Source: Clostridiaceae bacterium
GTDB taxonomy: Bacteria; Bacillota; Clostridia; Saccharofermentanales; DTU023
Length of the DNA: 6,340 nt
Direction: 5' to 3'
NCBI GenBank assembly: GCA_012728535.1
Contig: JAAYEX010000269.1
Location: 1-6,340 of the forward strand
Both the position numbers and the translations under genes were made by a program. How positions within the stretch are numbered: position 1 is the first letter of the stretch; each line of letters begins with the position of its first letter. The notes beneath the pieces were generated by a model. It did no database searches. It was given only the letters and a program-made list of their open reading frames with translations, and was not told where the DNA came from. This document shows positions 1-5,841 of the stretch, one piece after another.

Positions 1-1
1 A

Positions 2-61
2 GATATTGAGGAAGATGAAGAAGCCGTTGCGCCTTTGTGCAATGAGTATTCCCAACTATAG
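2..61 (+). CDS. Possible 3' end of an upstream gene (partial)
   Basis: One frame is open from the left edge to a TAG at 59-61 and encodes an acidic tail that begins DIEEDEEAV and ends in EYSQL. A second frame (from position 3) is also open, to a TAG at 66-68, and reads as a basic peptide, so the sequence alone does not prove which frame is used. The acidic frame is preferred because its GAA/GAT/GCC codons resemble those of the genes downstream. The family cannot be recognised from so few residues. By context, a biosynthetic arginine decarboxylase, which would make agmatine for the SpeB encoded next, is a reasonable guess but nothing more. Confidence 0.35.
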   Translation, partial: DIEEDEEAVAPLCNEYSQL

Positions 62-80
62 GAAGTAGCTCCGGGTAGGC

Positions 81-86
81 TATAAT
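81..86 (+). promoter_or_regulatory. Candidate -10 box upstream of speB
   Basis: A perfect TATAAT lies 87 bases before the speB start codon and about 20 bases after the putative end of the upstream gene. No good -35 hexamer is found 16-18 bases upstream (the bases there read about ATAGGA), and there is no TG extension just before the box. It is therefore a candidate promoter only; speB may instead be transcribed from further upstream. Confidence 0.3.
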
Positions 87-122
87 AAGAAAAGAAATTA
101 TCTTGTTATATGGAAAACAGTA

Positions 123-156
123 TTAGATCAGTATTGTAAAGTACTTGCTGATTTAA
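123..156 (+). repeat. Imperfect inverted repeat in the speB leader
   Basis: Bases 123-133 pair with 146-156 to give an 11-base-pair stem with two G-T wobbles around a 12-base loop (134-145). It ends five bases before the GAGGAG ribosome binding site at 161-166. In RNA it could form a leader hairpin near the translation start, and as DNA it could be an operator. The stem is AT-rich and could occur by chance. It does not match a riboswitch class that I recognise. Confidence 0.3.
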
Positions 157-173
157 AACTGAGGAGTGAAGAT

Positions 174-1046
174 ATGAGTGTCTTTGGCCATTTGTCCTTG
201 CAGGAGCGACCCGCGCTTTTACGCTTCTGTGGCTATACAGCTACAGAAGCGGAAGCAGATATAGTTGTTTTTGGTGCTCCTTTTGACTCAAGCAGCTCAT
301 TTCGTCCCGGTTCACGTTTCGCACCGGCAGAAATGCGACGTGATTCTTGGGGATTGGAAAGCTGGAGCCCTGAGTTGAAACGTGATTTGGAAGATCATAA
401 GGTGCATGATGCCGGCGATCTGGAATTACCTTTCGGCTCGACGGAAGAGGCACTTCGCCTTGTGCGTCAAAGCTGTTCAGCCATTACGAAGGCCGGTAAA
501 ACACCGGTTATGATTGGTGGTGAGCATACATTATCTCTGGGAGCTGTTGAAGCTCTCTTGGAATACTATCCTGATGTACATTTGCTGCATTTTGATGCGC
601 ACACGGACTTGCGGACAGATTATCTCGGAGTCCGGAATTCACATGCTTCAGTAATCAGGCGCATCTACGAATTACTGGGTGACAAACGCATTCATTCTCT
701 GGGGATCCGTTCGGGTCTGGCTGAAGAATTCGCTTTTGCCGAAGAAAAACTTGACTTTCATCCCTTTGATTTAAGTGGAATTGAGGACGCAGTGAAAAAG
801 ATAGGAACTGCGCCACTTTATATTTCTCTGGATCTGGATGTACTTGATCCTTCAGTATTTTCCGGGACCGGGACTGCAGAGCCGGGTGGTGTCACATATA
901 AGGAAATGGCAGCAGCTCTCTACCGGCTGGAGGCTTTGAATATAGTCGGATGTGACATTATGGAGTTGGCCCCTTCGCTCGACCCTTCCGGAGCCTCTAC
1001 TGCTGTAGCTGTTAAACTGTTGCGGGAGATGATTCTCTTGCTCTAG
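174..1046 (+). CDS. speB: Agmatinase (ureohydrolase family)
   Basis: This is a cytosolic manganese enzyme that hydrolyses agmatine to putrescine and urea. The 290-residue protein has the usual length and all arginase-fold metal motifs: GGEHT (115-119, His118), DAHTD (141-145, Asp141/His143/Asp145) and SLDLDVLDP (218-226, Asp220 and Asp222), plus Glu264 in DIMELAP near the end of the barrel. An SH pair at 156-157 matches the substrate-side loop of the family. The N-terminal GSRFAP stretch (46-51) corresponds to the conserved G-x-RFGP motif of ureohydrolases. The ATG at 174 has a good GAGGAG site 7 bases upstream. The gene precedes the two genes that convert putrescine to spermidine, which favours agmatine over arginine, guanidinobutyrate or another guanidino substrate, though motifs alone do not settle specificity. 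No defect is seen. Confidence 0.93.
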   Translation: MSVFGHLSLQERPALLRFCGYTATEAEADIVVFGAPFDSSSSFRPGSRFAPAEMRRDSWGLESWSPELKRDLEDHKVHDAGDLELPFGSTEEALRLVRQSCSAITKAGKTPVMIGGEHTLSLGAVEALLEYYPDVHLLHFDAHTDLRTDYLGVRNSHASVIRRIYELLGDKRIHSLGIRSGLAEEFAFAEEKLDFHPFDLSGIEDAVKKIGTAPLYISLDLDVLDPSVFSGTGTAEPGGVTYKEMAAALYRLEALNIVGCDIMELAPSLDPSGASTAVAVKLLREMILLL

Positions 1047-1054
1047 GTTTTTTT
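1022..1054 (+). terminator. Terminator-like hairpin at the end of speB
   Basis: Bases 1022-1029 pair with 1034-1041 (8 base pairs, two of them G-T) around a TGAT tetraloop, inside the last codons of speB. Seven T residues follow at 1048-1054, just after the stop codon. The six-base gap between stem and T-run is longer than in a textbook intrinsic terminator, so termination may be partial. If real, it would separate or attenuate transcription between speB and the dehydrogenase gene. Confidence 0.4.
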
Positions 1055-1089
1055 AACATGTGTAAGGGGAATAAGCAGATCGTTTTCGT

Positions 1090-1120
1090 TCGACATGACT
1101 TCGGCTTTTTGCATTAGAAT
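1090..1120 (+). promoter_or_regulatory. Weak candidate promoter before the dehydrogenase gene
   Basis: TCGACA at 1090-1095 (five of six matches to TTGACA) and TAGAAT at 1115-1120 (five of six matches to TATAAT) are separated by 19 bases, slightly longer than ideal. An AT-rich stretch follows at 1121-1129. The 136-base gap between the genes and the terminator-like structure at its start make an internal promoter plausible. The match is modest and such hits are common in AT-rich DNA. Confidence 0.25.
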
Positions 1121-1169
1121 ATATATAACTGACTTCTTTGAGAATAAAGCTTAACAAACTAGAAGACTT

Positions 1170-1175
1170 AGGAGG
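1170..1175 (+). promoter_or_regulatory. Ribosome binding site that fixes the dehydrogenase start
   Basis: A full AGGAGG lies 7 bases before the ATG at 1183. This places the start there and not at the in-frame TTG at 1138, which has no such site and would add 15 residues before the Rossmann motif. Confidence 0.85.
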
Positions 1176-1182
1176 ATTTTTG

Positions 1183-2382
1183 ATGAGTAGAGCAATGATT
1201 ATCGGTGCCGGCGGTGTAGCCCGGGTTTGTGCGTACAAATGTGTTGAGAACAGTGACGTTTTTAGCCATTTGATGATAGCCAGCAGGACCAAGTCTAAAT
1301 GCGACCAGCTCAAAGCTGAGTTGGACGGACGCGGAACTGAGATTGAAACGGCTCAGGTTGATGCGGATAATGTCCCGGAACTGGTTGAACTGATTAATCA
1401 ATATAAACCGGAGCTGGTGATAAATCTGGCCCTGCCTTATCAGGATCTGACGATTATGGATGCCTGTCTGGAGACGGGTGTAAATTATTTGGACACTGCT
1501 AACTATGAACCGCTCGATACAGCTAAGTTTGAGTACAAATGGCAATGGGCCTACCGTGATCGCTTTAGAGAGGCCGGGCTCACAGCTATTTTAGGATCAG
1601 GCTTTGATCCCGGTGTAACCGGAGTTTATTCAGCCTATGCTCTAAAGCACGAGTTTGACGAGATTCATGAGATCGACATTTTGGATTGCAATGGTGGAGA
1701 TCACGGCTATCCTTTCGCGACAAATTTTAATCCCGAGATTAATATTCGTGAAGTAACGGCTAACGGACGTTATTGGGAAAACGGTGAGTTTATCGAGACG
1801 GAACCGCTGGAAATTAAACGCAGTTACTATTTTGAAGAAGTGGGCGAGCGTGACATGTACCTGCTTTATCATGAAGAACTGGAGTCCCTGGCTGAAAATA
1901 TTACGGGCATTAAGAGAATGCGCTTCTTTATGACTTTCGGTGAAAGCTATCTGACACATCTTAGATGTCTGGAGAATGTCGGCATGACTTCAATTGAGCC
2001 TATCGACTTCGAAGGTCAGCAGATCGTTCCGCTTCAATTTCTGAAGGCCGTCTTGCCTGATCCAGCATCATTAGGTCCGCGGACACATGGCAAAACCAAC
2101 ATCAGCTGTATTTTCCAGGGTGTGAAAGACGGCAAAGAGAAGGTATACCGTCTCTATAATATTTCAGACCATCAGGAAGCTTATAAGGAAACAGGTGCCC
2201 AGGCTGTATCATACACAACAGGAGTGCCCGCTATGATCGGTGCATCTCTGGTTTTACAGGGGCAATGGCGTAAGCCCGGTGTCTTTAATGTTGAAGAGCT
2301 CGATCCGGACCCATTCATGGAAGCAATGAATAAGTTCGGCCTGCCTTATGTTGAAGACCGGAATCCGACTTTAGTTCCTTAA
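1183..2382 (+). CDS. Carboxyspermidine/carboxynorspermidine dehydrogenase (saccharopine dehydrogenase-like)
   Basis: The 399-residue cytosolic enzyme is predicted to use NADPH to condense L-aspartate semialdehyde with a diamine. With putrescine, supplied by the adjacent agmatinase, the product is carboxyspermidine; with 1,3-diaminopropane it would be carboxynorspermidine. A Rossmann GAGGVA motif lies at residues 8-13, followed by ASR near residue 33, where NADP phosphate is commonly bound. Further family stretches are NLALP (81-85), DTANYEP (104-110), GSGFDPGVTG (138-147), DCNGGDHG (168-175) and TTGVPAMIGA (345-354). The length agrees with the family, and pairing with nspC downstream separates it from lysine-pathway saccharopine dehydrogenases. 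The start at 1183 is set by its ribosome binding site. The stop is TAA. The putrescine preference is inferred from gene context, not read from residues. Confidence 0.92.
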   Translation: MSRAMIIGAGGVARVCAYKCVENSDVFSHLMIASRTKSKCDQLKAELDGRGTEIETAQVDADNVPELVELINQYKPELVINLALPYQDLTIMDACLETGVNYLDTANYEPLDTAKFEYKWQWAYRDRFREAGLTAILGSGFDPGVTGVYSAYALKHEFDEIHEIDILDCNGGDHGYPFATNFNPEINIREVTANGRYWENGEFIETEPLEIKRSYYFEEVGERDMYLLYHEELESLAENITGIKRMRFFMTFGESYLTHLRCLENVGMTSIEPIDFEGQQIVPLQFLKAVLPDPASLGPRTHGKTNISCIFQGVKDGKEKVYRLYNISDHQEAYKETGAQAVSYTTGVPAMIGASLVLQGQWRKPGVFNVEELDPDPFMEAMNKFGLPYVEDRNPTLVP

Positions 2383-2415
2383 AGCAGTACTGAATTCCCG
2401 GAAGAATTGTTTTTG

Positions 2416-2440
2416 CGGGCCGGGAGCTATTCCTGGCCCG
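2416..2440 (+). terminator. GC-rich hairpin between the dehydrogenase and nspC genes
   Basis: Bases 2416-2425 and 2431-2440 form a 10-base-pair stem (one G-T wobble) with a 5-base loop GCTAT, 33 bases after the dehydrogenase stop codon. The tail that follows is ATTTTATG, a poor T-run. It may therefore be a weak or leaky terminator, or a processing or stability element that lowers expression of the downstream genes, rather than a full operon end. No clear promoter is visible between it and nspC. Confidence 0.5.
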
Positions 2441-2479
2441 ATTTTATGAAAAAATAACAAATGAACTACAGGTAGAAGA

Positions 2480-3247
2480 ATGAAAGCAAACAATGTAATC
2501 CCGTATGGACATGATGATGATATCCTCGATCCGCGCAAACTGTTCAAAGAACTGAACCGGCCGGCAGCTGCTGACTTGCCCTTGTTTGATGTTCCCACGC
2601 CTTATTATTTGATTGATTTGCGCGCACTAGAAGATAACTTGCGTCTCTTAAGCGCAATCATGGATGCAGCTGATTGCAAGATTTTACTGGCGCAGAAGGC
2701 TTTTTCCTGTTATCCACTCTATCCGCTGATTGGTGAATATCTTAGCGGGACTGCCGCCTCAGGTCTTCATGAAGCTATTCTTGGCCGTGAAGAAATGGGT
2801 GAGGACAGCGAAGTGCACGTTTATTCACCTGCTTTCAAAGACTCTGAATTTGAAAAGTTGTTGGGAGTTGCGGACAAGATTATTTTTAACAGCTTCGGGC
2901 AGTGGAACAAATACCGCGACCGTCTGTTGGAGCACAATCTCTGCGGAGACAGGCAAGTCTCCCCGGGCCTGCGGATCAATCCGGGATATTCAGAGGTTGA
3001 GCATGAAATATATAATCCTGCAGCACCTAGCTCACGTTTGGGTATTTCAGCCGAGCAGTTTAAGGCCAGTATGAAAGACGGACTACTTGAAGGTATTGAA
3101 GGCATCCACTTTCACTCACTCTGTGAACAAAATGCCGATGCTCTGGTCAATACACTGGACGCGATTGAAGAAAACTTCGGCGCTCTCCCAAAAGGTCTGC
3201 AATGGGTTAACCTCGGGGGCGGACATCATATAACGCGAGCGGATTAA
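2480..3247 (+). CDS. nspC: N-terminal NspC fragment (PLP-binding barrel)
   Basis: If the TAA is real and is read as a stop, this is the 255-residue product. It contains most of the TIM-barrel domain: TPYYLID (40-46), the PLP-forming lysine Lys73 in LLAQKAFS, the SGLHE segment (94-98), RINPGYSEVEHE (165-176), SRLGI (185-189), HFHSLCEQ (210-217) and the glycine-rich phosphate loop (246-248). It lacks the EPGEA phosphate-binding strand and the whole C-terminal beta domain that supplies the substrate-side cysteine. It should therefore be inactive alone and probably unstable. Confidence 0.6.
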   Translation: MKANNVIPYGHDDDILDPRKLFKELNRPAAADLPLFDVPTPYYLIDLRALEDNLRLLSAIMDAADCKILLAQKAFSCYPLYPLIGEYLSGTAASGLHEAILGREEMGEDSEVHVYSPAFKDSEFEKLLGVADKIIFNSFGQWNKYRDRLLEHNLCGDRQVSPGLRINPGYSEVEHEIYNPAAPSSRLGISAEQFKASMKDGLLEGIEGIHFHSLCEQNADALVNTLDAIEENFGALPKGLQWVNLGGGHHITRAD

Positions 3248-3259
3248 GATGTCAAAAGT

Positions 3260-3778
3260 TTGCTCACCAGCATAAAGCGAGTGCAGGAGGCGACCGGGGC
3301 TGAGGTTTTCCTTGAGCCCGGTGAAGCGATCGCCCTGGATGCAGGCTTCTTGATTGCAGAAGTGCTGGACCTGGTTAAAAACGTTAAGACTACCGCTATT
3401 TTAGATACATCAGCCGCCTGTCACATGCCTGACGTTCTGGAAATGCCTTATACGCCGAAGTGTTTCCTCGCACAGGAGATGAGTCGCAGCGGCGCTTTTC
3501 GCAGACATGAGGCTGCAGCTGCCGGTGAACTTCCTTACGAAATACGTTTTGCGGGACCAACTTGTCTGGCGGGAGATATTATCGGTGATTATTCTTTTGC
3601 CGTGCCCCCGCTGCCAGGTGACAGAATAGTCTTTCTGGATATGGCTATTTATACCATGGTAAAGAACAATACATTTAATGGCATGCCTCTGCCGGCGATC
3701 GGAGTGTATCCTGAAGATAAATCACTAAGGACACTGAAGAATTTTTCCTATGAAGATTTCAAAGGCAGATTAGGCTAA
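3260..3778 (+). CDS. nspC: C-terminal NspC fragment (beta domain)
   Basis: These 172 residues complete the decarboxylase in the same frame as the N-terminal part. They include the end of the barrel (FLEPGEA) and the C-terminal beta domain with CHMPDVLEMPY, GPTCLAGD and YTMVKNNTFNG, which in this family contribute to the active site across the dimer. The only nearby start is a TTG at 3260 without a recognisable ribosome binding site, so separate translation is doubtful. It is best read as the tail of nspC. Its TAA stop overlaps the AAGGAG site of the transporter gene that follows. Confidence 0.5.
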   Translation: MLTSIKRVQEATGAEVFLEPGEAIALDAGFLIAEVLDLVKNVKTTAILDTSAACHMPDVLEMPYTPKCFLAQEMSRSGAFRRHEAAAAGELPYEIRFAGPTCLAGDIIGDYSFAVPPLPGDRIVFLDMAIYTMVKNNTFNGMPLPAIGVYPEDKSLRTLKNFSYEDFKGRLG

Positions 3779-3793
3779 GGAGTTTATCTTCGG

Positions 3794-5158
3794 ATGCGAA
3801 TTCGTAATGTTAGTTTAACTGAAGGCAGTATTTGGAAGCAATTATTGATATTTGCCATGCCTCTGATGCTGAGCAACTTCTTGCAGCAGCTCTACAATAC
3901 TGCAGACCTCCTGATCGTCGGCAGATTTGCCGGCACTCAGGCTCAGGCTGCTGTAGGTGCGACCGGAGCCCTTGCCAATATGCTGGTGGGTTTTTTTGTC
4001 GGTCTGGCTACCGGTTGTGCTGTTGTGGTGGCGCAAATGTACGGAGCAGAAGATGATGACGGGCTCTACCGCATGGTGCATTCAGCGATGTCGATTGCTC
4101 TGGTTTCAGGCTTGGTTTTATCCATCGGGGGCTTCCTTTTTTCCACACCTCTTTTGCGTGCGATGGATACACCTTCGGATATTTTGCCGGAAGCAAGCAG
4201 CTATTTGAAAATATTCTTTATCGGTTCCATCCCTTCATTGCTTTATAACATGGGTGCGGGAATCCTCCGCTCGGTAGGTGACTCTAAAAGGCCGTTTTAT
4301 TTCCTTGCGGTTAGTTCAATAACTAATATTCTACTTGACTTGCTTTTTGTCGGGGCCTTTAAATGGGGGGTACAGGGAGCTGCCTGGGCAACTATTATTT
4401 CTCAGGTTTTGGCAGCTGTTCTGGTCCTGCTCAGTTTAAGCAGAACCACAGGCAGCTACCGGCTCTATCTGCGCGATATCGCCTTTCATGGTCCTGTCGG
4501 TATGCGCGCACTAAAGATTGGTGTGCCTGCCGGCTTTCAGAGTGTTCTGATATCCGGATCCAATGTAATCATTCAAACAGCTGTTAACGGCTTCGGTACC
4601 TTAGCTGTGGCAGGATTTGCCTCAGCCGGACGTATTGACGGTTTTGTCTGGGTGTCTTTGAATGCTATAGCCTTGGCGATGATGACATTCATGGGACAGA
4701 ATGTGGGAGCAGGTCAGATTGAAAGAGCAAGAAAGGGTCTGCGTCAGGCAGTCATTCTGGTCATAATGATCTCCGGAGGTATCGGCGCATTTATTCTTAT
4801 CTTATCAAAGCCACTGGCTGCACTGTTCAACCCGGATCCGCAAGTTAACCAATACACAAGACAAGTGATGTTATATATTTTAAGTATTTATTGGCTCTTC
4901 GGAATCAACGAAGTGTTTGGAGGAGCCCTTAGGGGAGTAGGCCGCTCAGTAGTCCCGATGATGGTGACTCTGATCTGCATGTCGGGTTTCCGTGTGCTTT
5001 GGGTTTATGGCATACTGCCTTTTAAACACACATTTGATTTCATGCTCTTAGCTTATCCGTTGTCATGGATCATTACCTTTCTCGCTTATATCATATATAT
5101 GAAGAAGGTGGAATGGATGCCGGTGGCGGAGAAGATTGAAGGATATGAAGAGACGTAG
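3794..5158 (+). CDS. MATE-family multidrug/metabolite efflux transporter
   Basis: This is an integral inner-membrane antiporter of the multidrug and toxic compound extrusion family (COG0534 type), which exports cationic compounds using a sodium or proton gradient. The 454 residues have the family length and about 12 hydrophobic segments, roughly at 14-34, 52-80, 95-118, 135-155, 165-186, 192-215, 240-262, 275-298, 318-338, 355-375, 388-408 and 415-436. The N-terminal stretch PLMLSNFLQQLYNTAD followed by VGRFAG is typical. The internal two-fold repeat shows as RSVGDSKRP (159-167) and RGVGRSVVP (380-388). AAGGAG at 3777-3782 lies 11 bases before the ATG and overlaps the nspC stop, so the two genes are probably co-transcribed. 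The substrate cannot be read from sequence; polyamine export is a context-based guess. Confidence 0.94.
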   Translation: MRIRNVSLTEGSIWKQLLIFAMPLMLSNFLQQLYNTADLLIVGRFAGTQAQAAVGATGALANMLVGFFVGLATGCAVVVAQMYGAEDDDGLYRMVHSAMSIALVSGLVLSIGGFLFSTPLLRAMDTPSDILPEASSYLKIFFIGSIPSLLYNMGAGILRSVGDSKRPFYFLAVSSITNILLDLLFVGAFKWGVQGAAWATIISQVLAAVLVLLSLSRTTGSYRLYLRDIAFHGPVGMRALKIGVPAGFQSVLISGSNVIIQTAVNGFGTLAVAGFASAGRIDGFVWVSLNAIALAMMTFMGQNVGAGQIERARKGLRQAVILVIMISGGIGAFILILSKPLAALFNPDPQVNQYTRQVMLYILSIYWLFGINEVFGGALRGVGRSVVPMMVTLICMSGFRVLWVYGILPFKHTFDFMLLAYPLSWIITFLAYIIYMKKVEWMPVAEKIEGYEET

Positions 5159-5194
5159 AATATAAAAGCCGATGTTTAAAGGAGTAGTTTACAT

Positions 5195-5794
5195 ATGGAA
5201 AGACAAGAAGATATATCTGTTTTAAAAAAAGAATATCGCGATAAGGGAAAGCAAGTGCGGGCAGCCCTGTCCGCTGAAGAACGTGCTGAAAAGTCTAAAG
5301 CGATTGAGCGTCGGCTCTTTCAGTGGGAGCCCTTTATGATTGCAGAAAATGCCAGTGTTTTTATGAGCTTCCGCGATGAAGTGGAAACACGTCATTTGAT
5401 TGATATGATGCGGGTTATGGGCAAGCGCGTCTATGTTCCTATTGTCGATAAAGAAAGTAACGATTTGCTCCTGTCACTTTTTCATAATTATGATGAACTG
5501 GTAGAGTCTGATTTCGGCATTCTCGAACCGCGTATAAACCCTTCCCGTATTAAAGAAGTGGAAGTGTTGGACTTTATTCTGGTTCCGGGGCTTTTGTTCA
5601 GCCGGGATGGATATCGTATAGGTTTTGGCGGTGGTTATTATGATCGTTTATTGTCAAAGTTAAGCCCTGATGTACCACGGGTCGGTATCTGCTTCGAAGA
5701 ACAGCTAGTTGACTTCGTTCCGTCTGAAACATATGACCAAGCCTTGGACGCAGTTGTTACAGACCGTAATATTTATTTGTTCAAAGAGTTTTAA
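5195..5794 (+). CDS. 5-formyltetrahydrofolate cyclo-ligase
   Basis: This cytosolic enzyme (5-FCL, also called methenyltetrahydrofolate synthetase) uses ATP to convert 5-formyltetrahydrofolate to 5,10-methenyltetrahydrofolate, returning the storage folate to one-carbon metabolism. The 199-residue length is normal. The hallmark is VPGLLFSRDGYRIGFGGG (130-147) followed by YYDRLL, which forms the nucleotide and folate site. An N-terminal basic helix (KKEYRDKGKQVR, 11-22) and the EVETRHLI segment (62-69) also fit the family. AAAGGAG at 5178-5184 lies 10 bases before the ATG. It starts 36 bases after the transporter stop, so it may share a transcript. No functional link to polyamines is evident. 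A distant thiamine-related paralogue is less likely because the glycine-rich motif is complete. Confidence 0.95.
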   Translation: MERQEDISVLKKEYRDKGKQVRAALSAEERAEKSKAIERRLFQWEPFMIAENASVFMSFRDEVETRHLIDMMRVMGKRVYVPIVDKESNDLLLSLFHNYDELVESDFGILEPRINPSRIKEVEVLDFILVPGLLFSRDGYRIGFGGGYYDRLLSKLSPDVPRVGICFEEQLVDFVPSETYDQALDAVVTDRNIYLFKEF

Positions 5795-5841
5795 AAGCAA
5801 ACTTGAGAATATTTATTTTCCTGTAGTGAAAGGAGAATATT

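Larger units (their letters stand above)
2480..3778 (+). pseudogene. nspC: Carboxy(nor)spermidine decarboxylase interrupted by an in-frame TAA
   Basis: The intact enzyme, a PLP-dependent alanine-racemase-fold decarboxylase, removes CO2 from carboxyspermidine to give spermidine. Here a TAA at 3245-3247 (codon 256 of 432) splits it, and the reading frame continues unchanged on both sides: HHITRAD, stop, DVKSLL. In relatives that I recall, this spot reads ADYDV, so a Tyr codon changed by one base is the simple explanation. All recognisable active-site elements remain: the AQK lysine (Lys73), HFHS (210-213), LGGGHH (245-250), EPGEA (279-283), CHMPD (314-318) and TCLAGD (361-366). No frameshift or second lesion is seen, so the change is recent, an assembly error, or tolerated. 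TAA ends neighbouring genes normally, which argues against codon reassignment. The ATG at 2480 has only a weak site (AGGTAG) and gives about 35 residues before the usual TPYY start region. Confidence 0.85.

Noticed and set aside
62..173. Riboswitch (for example guanidine/ykkC type) in the speB leader
   Set aside because: The conserved core sequences of that class, as far as I recall them, are not present and the leader is short.
1096..1136. Direct repeat TGACTTC at 1096-1102 and 1130-1136
   Set aside because: Two copies of seven bases in an AT-rich gap are too short to claim as an operator without comparison to relatives.
1138..1182. Longer dehydrogenase start at the in-frame TTG
   Set aside because: The ATG at 1183 has a full AGGAGG 7 bases upstream and begins just before the Rossmann motif; the 15 extra residues look like translated leader.
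1168..1959. Minus-strand open frames opposite the dehydrogenase gene
   Set aside because: They are antisense shadows of a well-supported gene with conserved motifs.
2730..3074. Plus-strand alternative frame within nspC
   Set aside because: It overlaps the PLP-domain coding frame, which carries all family motifs, and has no ribosome binding site of note.
3245..3247. TAA as a reassigned sense codon or a selenocysteine/pyrrolysine site
   Set aside because: TAA normally ends the dehydrogenase, nspC and folate genes here, and the known inserted amino acids use TGA or TAG, not TAA.
3230..3265. Frameshift in nspC
   Set aside because: Both halves are in the same frame (2480 and 3260 differ by a multiple of three), so no insertion or deletion is needed.
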